A stretch of 64,000 nt of DNA, taken from assembly GCF_016862575.1 (NCBI RefSeq), contig NZ_BONF01000008.1, positions 409,781-473,780 on the forward strand. The letters are read 5' to 3'. Positions 18,859 to 27,231 of this stretch are shown here, one piece after another. The DNA is from Catellatospora bangladeshensis (lineage in GTDB: Bacteria > Actinomycetota > Actinomycetes > Mycobacteriales > Micromonosporaceae). Positions within the stretch are counted from its first letter, which is position 1, and the number at the start of each line of letters is the position of its first letter. The notes under the pieces were generated by a model. The model was not told the origin of the DNA. It ran no database searches and saw only the letters and a list, made by a program, of their open reading frames with translations. Position numbers and translations under genes: made by a program.

Positions 18859-20621
18859 GGGGGCGGGCAGGGTCTGTGTGGCGGGTGCTGGAGTTCGCGT
18901 ACCCGTTGCGGTGGCGGTTCGTCGGGGCGGGGGTGCTCGCGGCCGGGACCGAGGCGGCGGGGCTGGGGCTGATGGCGGCGGCGACGTGGCTGCTGGCCAC
19001 GGCGGCGGGGCAGCCGCCGCTGATCGCGCTGTCGGTGGCGATCGTGCTGGTGCGGGCGCTGGCCATCGGGCGCGGCGTGCTGCGCTACGTCGAGCGGCTG
19101 GCGAGCCACGACGCGGTGCTGCGCATGGTGTCCGACGTGCGCGCCCGGATCTTCGCCGCGCTGGTCGACCGGCCCCCGGCCCGGCGCGGCGACGCGCTCA
19201 GCCGCATGGTGTCGGACGTGGACGCGGTGCAGGACCTGCTGATCCGGGTGCTGCTGCCGATGGCGGCGGCCGGGACGGTCGCGCTCGCGGCCGTGGTGAC
19301 CGCGTTCGCCGCCGATCCGCTGGTCGCGCTGGTGCTGCTGGCGGGCCTGGCGGCGACCGGCGTGGCGCTGCCCCTGCTCGCGGCAAGGCTGGCCCGGCAC
19401 GGCGGCGCCCGGCTCGCGCCGCTGCGCGCGGCGTACGCCGTGGACACCGTGGACCTGGTGCACGGCGCGGCGGACCTGGCCGCGTTCGGTGCTCGCACGG
19501 AGTACGAGGCCCGGGGCGCGGCGCACGCCGCCGAGCTGGCCCGGGTGGAACGCTCGCTGGCCCGGCGCTCGTTCGCGGTGGACGCCGCCGCGACGATGCT
19601 GGGCGGCGTCACCGCGATGGCCGTGCTCGCCACGGCGCTGCACCGCGGCCTGCCCGGGGTCTGGCTCGCCGTGCTCGCCGTGGCCACCCTGGCCGCCGGG
19701 GAGATCGCGCAGTCCCTGCTGGCCGCCGCCCGCAAGGGCGCCGAGATCCGCGGCAGCCTCGACCGCGTGGCCGAGCTGCTCGACCACCCCGCACCGGCCA
19801 CCGCCGACCGGCCCGATGCCGCAGGCACGACCGCGGCACGCGCCGCAGGAACGCCCGCTGCCGGCACGGCGGATTCCCTGCGCGGGCTGCCCGTGCCCCA
19901 TGGACCGGTACATCTGCGGCTGCGCGGGGCCGGGGTCCGCTACCGGGCCGACGGACCGCCCGCACTGCACGGGGTCGACCTCGACCTGCCGCCCGGAAAG
20001 CGGGTCGCGATCGTCGGCCCGTCCGGCGCGGGCAAGAGCACACTGCTCGCACTGCTGACCGGCGTGGTCGTCCCCGACATGGGCAGCGCCGAGGTGGTCG
20101 CCGCAGCGCCGGGCCCGCGCCCGGAGGCGACCCCGATCGGCGCGTACGACCGCGAGCGCTGGCCTGCCGCGGTGACCGGCCTGCTGGCCGACGCCCACCT
20201 GTTCCACGCCTCGGTGCGCGACAACCTGCTGCTGGCCCGTCCGGAGGCGGACGACGCCGAGCTGGTGGCCGCGTGCCGCACGGCGGGGCTGGGCGACTGG
20301 GTCGGCGAGCACGGGCTCGACGTACGGGTGGGCGAGGACGGGGCCGCGCTCTCCGGCGGGCAGCGGCAGCGGCTCGCGCTGGCCCGCGCGGTGCTGGCCG
20401 ATCCCGAGCTGCTGCTGCTCGACGAGCCGACCGAGGGCCTCGACCCCGGGCAGGCCGACGAGGTGCTCGCAGCCGTGCTCGCCCACCGCGGCGACCGCGC
20501 GACGGTGCTGGTGACCCACCGGCTCACCGGTCTCGACGCGTTCGACGAGGTCCTGGTGCTGGACGGCGGCAGCGTGAAGGAGCGGGGAACGCAAGGCTGG
20601 GTGCGGGCGCACGGCGGCTGA
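18855..20621 (+). CDS. cydC: Thiol-reductant ABC exporter subunit CydC
   Basis: 588 residues, partner of CydD. The transmembrane domain spans about 1-310. The ATPase has Walker A GPSGAGKSTLLALL, signature LSGGQRQRLALARAVL and Walker B ELLLLDEPTEGLD. A proline/alanine-rich linker (about 305-345) joins the two domains and looks poorly conserved. The ATG at 18855 overlaps the mini-ORF stop. Exports reduced thiols from the cytoplasm together with CydD. Confidence 0.92.
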   Translation: MRGRAGSVWRVLEFAYPLRWRFVGAGVLAAGTEAAGLGLMAAATWLLATAAGQPPLIALSVAIVLVRALAIGRGVLRYVERLASHDAVLRMVSDVRARIFAALVDRPPARRGDALSRMVSDVDAVQDLLIRVLLPMAAAGTVALAAVVTAFAADPLVALVLLAGLAATGVALPLLAARLARHGGARLAPLRAAYAVDTVDLVHGAADLAAFGARTEYEARGAAHAAELARVERSLARRSFAVDAAATMLGGVTAMAVLATALHRGLPGVWLAVLAVATLAAGEIAQSLLAAARKGAEIRGSLDRVAELLDHPAPATADRPDAAGTTAARAAGTPAAGTADSLRGLPVPHGPVHLRLRGAGVRYRADGPPALHGVDLDLPPGKRVAIVGPSGAGKSTLLALLTGVVVPDMGSAEVVAAAPGPRPEATPIGAYDRERWPAAVTGLLADAHLFHASVRDNLLLARPEADDAELVAACRTAGLGDWVGEHGLDVRVGEDGAALSGGQRQRLALARAVLADPELLLLDEPTEGLDPGQADEVLAAVLAHRGDRATVLVTHRLTGLDAFDEVLVLDGGSVKERGTQGWVRAHGG

Positions 20622-20692
20622 CACGAACCACTAGGGTGTGCGGAGAGTCACCGACCCGGCAGAGGTCGGCAGCCTTTTGGCGGAGGTCAGCT

Positions 20693-21517
20693 GTGGCAAG
20701 CACGCTCTGGGACGATTACCAGGTCACGCCGGTCGAGGTAGCCCTGCCCGGCGGCAAGGTCGGGCTGACGCTGCGGGCCTACCGCCCAGCGAGCGAGCTG
20801 ACCCCGACCGACGTCTCCGACCGTGAGGACGACGACGACGTCTTCGCCGCCAAGGACTCGCGCCGCCCCATCCCCGGTCTGGCCGACGACGAGGAGATGC
20901 CGGAGTTCGTCTGGACCAAGGAGGCCCTCGACGAGGTCGCCGCCGGCCCGGCCGAGGACGAGGTCGCCGAGCGCAGGGTCGAGGCCGAGGAGGCCGCGGA
21001 CGACGACGATGACGAGGCCGCCGTCTCCGACGAGGAGGTCCCGGCGTTCCTGTCGCACAAGGGCAAGTTGTTGCTGTTCGCGAGCGCGAAGGGCCTGGCC
21101 GACTTCGTCCGCTCCAGCGCCCCGCACGACCTCAAGCAGCTCGAAGGCTGGTCGAAACTGGCGAAGTCGGTCAAGGCCGACGACGTGGTCGCCGGCGAGG
21201 ACGACGCGTACGAACTGGACCTGGTCGTGGAGAACCTCCGCGGCGGCCCGGACGCGTGGGACCCCGAGCTGGTGCTGCGCGCCGGTGAGTTCGCCCGTGA
21301 CGTGAGCTACGCTCTTCGCCTTAAGCCGGTCATGGTGGCGCTCTCCCCGGGTTCCCCCCTCGACGACCTGGACGAGGCGCTGCGCGCTTCGGCCGACGGT
21401 GGTCTGGGCGGCTTCTTCGCCAAGAGGAAGCTGCGCAAAATCGGGGCAGAGCAGGCATCCATCGGCTGGCGCTCGATTATTGGCAAGATCTCTGCCGCTG
21501 TGGACTGGCGCGACTGA
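20693..21517 (+). CDS. Acidic protein of unknown function, actinobacterial type
   Basis: 274 residues from a GTG with GGAGG 6 bases upstream. The N-terminal 30 residues (TLWDDYQVTPVEVALPGGKVGLTLRAY in parts) form a small beta-rich segment. Residues 40-120 are strongly acidic with runs of Asp and Glu (EDDDDV, ADDDDDEAA). The C-terminal 150 residues are ordered, contain KLLLFASAKGLADFVRSSAPHDLKQLEGW, and end with a basic amphipathic tail (FFAKRKLRKIGAEQASIGWRS). I recognise no enzyme family. TAGGGT at 20632-20637 is a possible -10. It is followed 58 bases later by the IS110-like low-complexity gene, so the two may be co-expressed. Confidence 0.8.
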   Translation: MASTLWDDYQVTPVEVALPGGKVGLTLRAYRPASELTPTDVSDREDDDDVFAAKDSRRPIPGLADDEEMPEFVWTKEALDEVAAGPAEDEVAERRVEAEEAADDDDDEAAVSDEEVPAFLSHKGKLLLFASAKGLADFVRSSAPHDLKQLEGWSKLAKSVKADDVVAGEDDAYELDLVVENLRGGPDAWDPELVLRAGEFARDVSYALRLKPVMVALSPGSPLDDLDEALRASADGGLGGFFAKRKLRKIGAEQASIGWRSIIGKISAAVDWRD

Positions 21518-21575
21518 CCCTCACCGGGCAACATCAGTCTTTGGCACACGAGGAGTCCGGGAGGAGGACGAGTCC

Positions 21576-24215
21576 GTGGCGCTCGTGCGGGTGTACTGCG
21601 GTATGACGTCGACGGCTCCGGCAGTCGAGGTGGGAGACACGCTCGCGGCGGCCGTGAACCGGCTGACCGTCGCCGTCGTCGACGACTCCGGCCGGCTGCT
21701 GGAGTTCTGCGTCATCAACGACGACCCCGCGGGATACGCGCTGGTGACGTCGCTGCTGGCGGAACGGTTCGGCGGCTCGACGATGGTCACGGTGGCCGCG
21801 GACAGCGATGACCACCAGGTCATCTCGCTGCTCGCCGCCGGCGGCCGCGCGATCGCGTACACCGACGACGAGACCGCCGACGACTTCGCCGACCGGTTCG
21901 CCGACGACGAGTCCATGGACGAGGTCGACTCCACCCCCGACGAGCGCCGGGCCGTGGGCCTGGCCCGCGCCCTGCAGGCCGGTGCCCTCTCCGCCGTGGT
22001 CGGCCCCGCCCCGCGTGAGTTCGTGGCGTTCAAGCCCGTGCTGGCCGCGCACGCGGCGCTGGCCGTCGGCCGGCACGCCGCCGCCGTCGCCCTGCGCGAG
22101 GTGCTGCGCGAGCTCTACCCCGCCGCGCTGCGCGCGTACCCCGATCCCGCCGCGCCGGTGGCGCTGGCCGTGCTGGAGGCGCTGCCCGAGCCGGGCATGC
22201 TGGCCGGCCAGGCCGGCTCCCGGGGCCGGGACAACGGCGCGACCGCCGAGGCCGTCGCGGCCCGGCTGGTGGCCGACGGCATCTGCGACAGCGCCACCGC
22301 CCTGGAGGCGGTCACCGCGCTGCGCGTCGCGATCGCCGAGACGCCCCGCCGCAACGGCATCGGCAAGCAGCTGACCGCCGCGGTGGCCGACTCGGTCCGC
22401 TACAGCGTGGCCGCGGTGCGTTCGGTGGACGCCGCCGGTGGCGCCCTGATCGACACCCTGGCCGAGCGCATGGCTCCGCTGCCCGCGGCGGCTCCCGCCC
22501 CGGCCCAGGCCGCCACCCGCCGCACCGGCGTGCCTGTGACCTCCGCGCCGCCCGCCGCCCCGGCCGCGACCGGCGGCCGCCGCCGCCAGCCGACGCCGGT
22601 GAGCGCCGCTCCGGCGCAGCCGCGCCCCGTGCACACCCCGCCGGTCGCCCCCGAGCCGGTCGTCGCGGCGCCCTCCGCCCCGCCGCCGGTCGAGCGACCC
22701 GCGTGGGCGCCCGCCATGCCGCCCGTGCCGCCCGGCTTCGAGCCGACCCCCATCACGGGTACCCCACTGGTCGCCGGCCCCGCAGCGGCGCAACCGGCGG
22801 CTCCCGCGGCCACCCGGCAGCTGCCCACCCCGATCCCGCCGCGGCAGGCGCCGATCCCCGCGCAGCGCAGCACGCGCTCGCCGGTGGACGAGAACCAGCC
22901 GTTCGTGCCGAAGCTGACCAACGCGGCCATCAACAGCGAGCGCGCCGCCCGCGGGTTCAACCCGGCCCCGGCCGCGCCCGAGCAGGCGGACGAGCCCGCG
23001 AGCCGCGGTTACCAGGACGAGCCCGCGCCGCGCGGTTACCAGGACGAGCCCGCGCCGCGTGGTTTCCAGGACGAGCCCGCCGGCCGCGGCTACCGGGACG
23101 AGCCCGTGGCCCGTGGTTTCCAGGACGAGCCCGCACCTCGCGGTTACCAGTCGGCCGCGGATCTCGCCAGCGAGATGGCAGAGCGTGCGGCGCGCGGTTT
23201 CCAGTCGTCGCCCGCACCCCGGGACGAGGCCCCCGCCCGCTCGCAGCGCGGCGGCTACCAGCAGCCCGCGCAGCGGGACGAGCCCGCCGAGCGCGCGCCG
23301 CGCGGCGGCCACCCGCAGCAGCCCGCCGCCGATCTGACGAGTGAGCTGGGGCAGCGGGCACGCCGGTTCCAGCGTGAGGACAGCCAGCACGATCTCGACG
23401 AGCGGATGCCGCGCGGGTACAACCCGCCGTCCGCCACCGACGTGCCGACCGACATCACCCGGATGCCGTCACGCCGCGACGAGGACCCGCTGAACGTGGC
23501 CCCGCCCGGCTCGCGGGCCAACTGGCCGCTGAACCCGGAGCCGGAGGAGCCGGCCCGCGGCGGCGACCAGCGCGTCACCCCGCCGTGGCTCGACGACGAC
23601 CTGGTGCTGCCGGACTCCCCGGGCCTGCGCCTGGTCGACGAGCCCGACGGGCGCCGCGGCGGCCGTGGCGGACGCGGCGGCGAGCCGCCGCTGCGGCTGG
23701 TGGACGACAGCGCGCTGACCGGCGCCCGGCCCAAGCCGCGCCGCACCGAGCGGGCGTCCTCCCCGGCCGAGGGCGAGGACGACGACCTGCTGATCTTCGC
23801 CTCGGTCTCGTCCGCGTGGTTCAGCGGCCCCGGCACCGACGAGGACGAGGTCACCTGGAACTCGACCATGGACAGCGGCTGGCGCGCCGCCGAGCAGGCC
23901 TCCCGCCCCTCGGTCGGCAACGACACCACGGCCGGCCTGCCGCGCCGCGTCCCGCAGGCCAACCTGGTGCCCGGCTCGACGCCGGAGCGCGAGGAGCGGC
24001 CGCTGCGCATCGTCCGCGACGCCGCCGGCATCGCCGCGCACACCAGCAACTACTTCCGCGGCTGGCGGCGCGGCAACCAGGAGATCGGCGGCAGCGGCTT
24101 CTCCGTCGGCGGGCGGCCGGGCCGCGAGTCGGCCAACGGCTGGGACTTCAGCCGGGAGCACGACACCCGCGACGACCGGGACGACTACAACTACCGGGCG
24201 GCGAACTACCGCTGA
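21576..24215 (+). CDS. IS110-transposase-like N-terminus fused to low-complexity region and CvnA-like C-terminal tail
   Basis: About 879 residues from GTG, with GAGGAGGA 7 bases upstream. Residues 1-300 resemble the RuvC-like and helical part of IS110-family transposases: a VAVVDDSGRLLEF strand, DERRAVGLARALQAGAL, then ALREVLRELYPAALRAYPD (about 173-191) and PVALAVLEALP. The catalytic DEDD acids are not recognisable and the IS110 C-terminal serine domain is absent, so transposase activity is unlikely. Residues 300-735 are proline/alanine/arginine-rich and include about six 9-residue repeats of RGYQDEPAP type (about 473-522). The last 130 residues repeat, in order, motifs found in the neighbouring kinase CvnA: SAWF, DSGWRAA, TAGLPRRVPQANLVPG and YFRGWRRG. 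A scaffold role linked to the conservon is inferred. Confidence 0.8.
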   Translation: MALVRVYCGMTSTAPAVEVGDTLAAAVNRLTVAVVDDSGRLLEFCVINDDPAGYALVTSLLAERFGGSTMVTVAADSDDHQVISLLAAGGRAIAYTDDETADDFADRFADDESMDEVDSTPDERRAVGLARALQAGALSAVVGPAPREFVAFKPVLAAHAALAVGRHAAAVALREVLRELYPAALRAYPDPAAPVALAVLEALPEPGMLAGQAGSRGRDNGATAEAVAARLVADGICDSATALEAVTALRVAIAETPRRNGIGKQLTAAVADSVRYSVAAVRSVDAAGGALIDTLAERMAPLPAAAPAPAQAATRRTGVPVTSAPPAAPAATGGRRRQPTPVSAAPAQPRPVHTPPVAPEPVVAAPSAPPPVERPAWAPAMPPVPPGFEPTPITGTPLVAGPAAAQPAAPAATRQLPTPIPPRQAPIPAQRSTRSPVDENQPFVPKLTNAAINSERAARGFNPAPAAPEQADEPASRGYQDEPAPRGYQDEPAPRGFQDEPAGRGYRDEPVARGFQDEPAPRGYQSAADLASEMAERAARGFQSSPAPRDEAPARSQRGGYQQPAQRDEPAERAPRGGHPQQPAADLTSELGQRARRFQREDSQHDLDERMPRGYNPPSATDVPTDITRMPSRRDEDPLNVAPPGSRANWPLNPEPEEPARGGDQRVTPPWLDDDLVLPDSPGLRLVDEPDGRRGGRGGRGGEPPLRLVDDSALTGARPKPRRTERASSPAEGEDDDLLIFASVSSAWFSGPGTDEDEVTWNSTMDSGWRAAEQASRPSVGNDTTAGLPRRVPQANLVPGSTPEREERPLRIVRDAAGIAAHTSNYFRGWRRGNQEIGGSGFSVGGRPGRESANGWDFSREHDTRDDRDDYNYRAANYR

Positions 24216-24343
24216 GCTGCGGTAAGTGTGTTCCTGGCCATAGTCCCCGAGCTTGACCCCCGCCTCGGCGGGCCAGCACGATACGTGTGCGGCAGTGGCT
24301 CACGCCACTGCCCATGCACCCCTGCACCGCGGAAAGGCACGTC

Positions 24344-25546
24344 ATGAACAGCGCCACAGGTGGACTTACCCGACGCAACGCTCTCACCGGCGGGTTGGGT
24401 CTGATCGCCGGAGCGCTGCTGGCGGCCTGTTCCGAGCCGGACGCCACGGAGGCGGGCGCGACCAGCGAGATCGTGCTCGGGGCCAGTCTGGAGCTGACCG
24501 GCGTCGGCTCCACCCTCGGCAAGCTGCAGGAGCAGGCACTGAAGGTCGGCGCTGAGGAGATCAACTCGATCGGCGTGCCGTTCGGCGAGGGCCGCCTCTA
24601 CATCCGCGTGGTCGTCAAGGACAACGGCGGCAACCCCGCCACCGCGGCGCAGCAGGCCAAGGACCTCATCGAGCAGGACAAGGTCAGCGCGCTGATCGGC
24701 GGCGTGACCGTGGAGACCGCCCGCACGATGATCGCGGTCGCCGAGGAGCGCAAGGTCCCGCTGCTCTGCCTCAACAGCGGCGACGACATGATCGTGCCCC
24801 TGCCGCAGCGCAAGTTCGTCTACCAGCTCGGCCCCAACGCCTCCGACATCGCCGCCCTCATGGGCCGCGAGCTGCGCAAGCTCGGGCTGCAGAAGGTCGC
24901 GGTGCTCGCCTCGACGGACGGTCACGGCGACGCCGGTGTCCGGGCGCTGCCCCGCGCCCTGCTCACCGTCGGCCGGGAGCTGGTCACCACGGTGCGCCTG
25001 CCCAAGACCGGCCGGGCCTTCGGCGACGCCGCACGCAGCATCGCCGAGGCCGAGCCCGACGCGGTCATCGTGTGGGCGCAGGCGCCGCTGAGCGCCGCCG
25101 CGGTCGCCGCGGTCCGCGCAGCCGGCTTCACCGGCCGGTTCATCCTCGACCCCGGCGCGGGCGCCGACGAGACCCTCAGCGGGCCCAACGGCAAGGCGAT
25201 GGAGGGCGCCTACATCGTGCACCCCGTCGTGCTCGCCGGGGCCCCCACGATGGCCACCACGCCCTCCGGACGCGCCGCCCGCGCGTTCGTGTACCGCTAC
25301 ATCCAGCAGTACGGCTCGTTCAGCGGTTTCGCGCCGTACGCGGCCGACGCGCTGACGCTGCTGGCGACCGCGGCCCGGCGTGCGGTCAGCACCGACCCGC
25401 AGCGGCTGCGCGGCCGGCTGGAGGGCGGCCCGATCGAGGGCATCGCCGGAGCGTACGCCTTCCAGCCGATCTCCCACGGCGGCCTGGAGCCCGACGCCCT
25501 CATCCCCTTCATCGTCCGCCAGGGCGCCTGGGTCCGCCTCAGCTGA
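24344..25546 (+). CDS. ABC transporter substrate-binding lipoprotein, branched-chain amino acid (LivK) type
   Basis: 400 residues from the ATG at 24344, preceded by GGAAAGG. The signal sequence has twin arginines (LTRRNALTGG) and a lipobox ending ALLAACS, with acylated Cys29, suggesting Tat export of a folded lipoprotein. The mature part is a type I periplasmic-binding fold: EIVLGASLELTGVGSTLG, DNGGNPATAAQQAKDLIEQDKVSALIGG in parts, and ILDPGAGADETLSGPNGKAMEGAYIVHP in parts. No permease or ATPase genes are adjacent, so it either uses a distant transporter or serves as a sensor beside the conservon. It is convergent with cvnD. Confidence 0.88.
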   Translation: MNSATGGLTRRNALTGGLGLIAGALLAACSEPDATEAGATSEIVLGASLELTGVGSTLGKLQEQALKVGAEEINSIGVPFGEGRLYIRVVVKDNGGNPATAAQQAKDLIEQDKVSALIGGVTVETARTMIAVAEERKVPLLCLNSGDDMIVPLPQRKFVYQLGPNASDIAALMGRELRKLGLQKVAVLASTDGHGDAGVRALPRALLTVGRELVTTVRLPKTGRAFGDAARSIAEAEPDAVIVWAQAPLSAAAVAAVRAAGFTGRFILDPGAGADETLSGPNGKAMEGAYIVHPVVLAGAPTMATTPSGRAARAFVYRYIQQYGSFSGFAPYAADALTLLATAARRAVSTDPQRLRGRLEGGPIEGIAGAYAFQPISHGGLEPDALIPFIVRQGAWVRLS

Positions 25547-25569
25547 CCCGCCCCCGGCGTCGAACAGTC

Positions 25570-25606
25570 GCGGCCTCCCGGTGTCCCGGGGGGCCGCATT
25601 TTCTTG
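25570..25606 (+). terminator. Rho-independent terminator after the LivK-type gene
   Basis: GCGGCCTCCCGG and CCCGGGGGGCCGC form a GC-rich hairpin (25570-25597) with a 3-base loop, followed by ATTTTCTT. It is 23 bases past the stop codon. Confidence 0.8.
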
Positions 25607-25620
25607 GCAGAGCCGCTGAT

Positions 25621-25680
25621 GATCGGTGTCTCGTGTCGAAAAGTGCCGTGGGAGCCAGGTTGTGACACCAGACAGCGATC
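25621..25680. repeat. GATC-ended palindrome D5
   Basis: GATCGGTGTCTCGTGTC (25621-25637) matches the complement of 25664-25680 at 15 of 17 positions. It resembles D1 in its TCGTGTC inner end. It lies between the terminator above and the conservon 3' end. Confidence 0.7.
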
Positions 25681-25743
25681 TTCGTGGGGCGGTCAGGGTC
25701 GGTGGTGGGGCGCTCGGTGGTGGGAGCCCGGGAGATACACGTC

Positions 25744-25777
25744 AGGCCCGCTGTCCTGTCCGGACGGCGGGCCTTTC
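25744..25777. terminator. Hairpin at the convergent end of the conservon
   Basis: AGGCCCGC (25744-25751) pairs with GCGGGCCT (25767-25774), followed by TTT on the plus side. It lies 16 bases beyond the cvnD stop, so it may end the conservon transcript despite lacking a T-run on the minus side. Confidence 0.5.
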
Positions 25778-25792
25778 CGTGTCTAGGGAATG

Positions 25793-26410
25793 TCAGGCGG
25801 AGACGCCGGTGCGGGTACGCCGCATCGAGAGCACGTACTCCACCAGGGAGATCAGCACCTGCTTGGTCGACTCGCGGTTACGCGCGTCGCAGCTCACCAC
25901 CGGCACGTCCGACGAGATCGCGAGCGCGTCCCGCACGTCCTGCGCGTTGTGGAACTGCTGACCGTCGAAGCAGTTGATCGCGATCAGGTAGGGCAGCTTG
26001 CGGTGTTCGAAGAAGTCGATCGCCGCGAAGCAGTCCGCCAGCCGGCGCGTGTCCACCATGACGACCGCACCGATGGCGCCCCGCACCAGCTCGTCCCACA
26101 TGAACCAGAACCGGGTCTGGCCGGGGGTGCCGAACAGGTACAGGATCAGGTCACGATCGATGGAGATACGGCCGAAGTCCATGGCCACCGTGGTGGTGGT
26201 CTTGTTGGGAATCTGGCGCGTGTCATCCACACCGACACCGGCCGAAGTCATAATCGCTTCAGTGGTCAGCGGCGTGATCTCCGAAACGGAACCTACCAGC
26301 GTCGTCTTGCCGACGCCGAAGCCGCCGGCGATGACAATCTTCGCCGATGTCACACGCCCGCCGGGGTTCGCACCCGGGCGGTGTGACATGTCAGAGCCTC
26401 CGAAGTCCAC
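25793..26410 (-). CDS. cvnD: Conservon GTPase CvnD
   Basis: 205 residues, a small Ras-like GTPase of the MglA/CvnD group. The P-loop is GGFGVGKTTLVG, switch I lies around TTEAIMTSAG, the G3 motif is replaced by LFGTPGQTRF, and NCFDGQ stands where NKxD would be, as usual in CvnD. In Streptomyces, CvnD works at the membrane with CvnA-C in a GPCR-like relay affecting development. The ATG at 26410 (MDFGGSD) overlaps cvnC by 20 bases and matches the usual CvnD N-terminus; an ATG at 26389 is the alternative. Confidence 0.93.
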   Translation of the reverse strand: MDFGGSDMSHRPGANPGGRVTSAKIVIAGGFGVGKTTLVGSVSEITPLTTEAIMTSAGVGVDDTRQIPNKTTTTVAMDFGRISIDRDLILYLFGTPGQTRFWFMWDELVRGAIGAVVMVDTRRLADCFAAIDFFEHRKLPYLIAINCFDGQQFHNAQDVRDALAISSDVPVVSCDARNRESTKQVLISLVEYVLSMRRTRTGVSA

Positions 26411-26768
26411 TGAGTACCCTCTCCAGCAGTTCAGTGCCTACCGCGTCGTTGCTTTCAAACGACGTCGGCTCGTATACCGCGACCAGGCCGTCTGCCGCCA
26501 TGTCCGCGATGAGGACACGGGCGACGCCGAGCGGCAGCCGCATCCGTGCCGCGATCTCAGCGAGCGACTGCACCTTGCCGTCGCACAGGGACGCGATGTG
26601 TTGATGTTCCCGCCCGTGGCCGCCGCGGTTCGTGGCATTGGCGGAACGGCCGCGTACGGTCGTCTCCACCAGTGCCTCTATCGCGATCTCCAATCGCGGC
26701 CGGGTGCGGCCACGGGTAACGGCGTACGGTCGTACCAACGCGCCGGTAGGTTCATCTCTGTCGGGCAT
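26391..26768 (-). CDS. cvnC: Conservon DUF742 protein CvnC
   Basis: 125 residues, DUF742. VRPYAVTRGRTRP near the N-terminus and the winged-helix-like half SLAEIAARMRLPLGVARVLIADMAADGLVAVYEP (in parts) are diagnostic. Such proteins bind CvnA, CvnB and CvnD in the conservon complex. It follows cvnB after 58 bases and overlaps cvnD. Confidence 0.93.
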   Translation of the reverse strand: MPDRDEPTGALVRPYAVTRGRTRPRLEIAIEALVETTVRGRSANATNRGGHGREHQHIASLCDGKVQSLAEIAARMRLPLGVARVLIADMAADGLVAVYEPTSFESNDAVGTELLERVLSGLRRL

Positions 26769-26826
26769 CGTCGCCGTTCACCCCCTTCCCCAGTGCCGTC
26801 CCCGGACCATCCGGGACGGTTGTGCC

Positions 26827-27231
26827 TCAGCCCAGCACGCCTGCGGCGCTGCGCGGAGCCGGCGTGAGCGCGTCGCCCACCCGGTCGACCAGCAGTGCCA
26901 TCTCGTACCCGACCTGGCCCACGTCGCAGCTTCGCGACGCGAGCACCGCGAACGAGGAACCATCCGAGATGGACATCAGGAAAAGGAACCCGTTGTCCAT
27001 CTCTACGACAGTCTGCAACACCGCACCGCCCTCGAAACAGCGGGCTGCGCCTTGCGTAAGGCTCACCAGACCGGACGCGATGGCGGCCAGCTGGTCGGCC
27101 CGGTCCCGGGGAAGATCCCGGGAGGACGCGAGCAGTAGGCCGTCCGCGGACACGGCGACCGCGTGGGCGACGCCCGGCACCCGGTCGGCGAAGTTGGCCA
27201 ACAGCCAACCAAGATCCTGCGTAGTGGTCAT
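26827..27231 (-). CDS. cvnB: Conservon roadblock/LC7 protein CvnB
   Basis: 134 residues with the roadblock/LC7 fold: [29 protein letters not shown] (in parts) at the N-terminus and [22 protein letters not shown]. Roadblock proteins act as partners or activators of MglA-like GTPases, here CvnD. The ATG shares ATGA (27228-27231) with the cvnA stop, so translation is coupled. Confidence 0.95.
   Translation of the reverse strand: MTTTQDLGWLLANFADRVPGVAHAVAVSADGLLLASSRDLPRDRADQLAAIASGLVSLTQGAARCFEGGAVLQTVVEMDNGFLFLMSISDGSSFAVLASRSCDVGQVGYEMALLVDRVGDALTPAPRSAAGVLG

Noticed and set aside
22980..23150. Regularly spaced repeats that could suggest a CRISPR array
   Set aside because: The 27-base units are contiguous, in frame, and encode RGYQDEPAP-type repeats; there are no unique spacers and no cas genes.
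21576..24215. Active IS110 insertion sequence
   Set aside because: Catalytic acids and the C-terminal serine domain are not recognisable, the protein has a long non-transposase tail, and no flanking element ends are visible.
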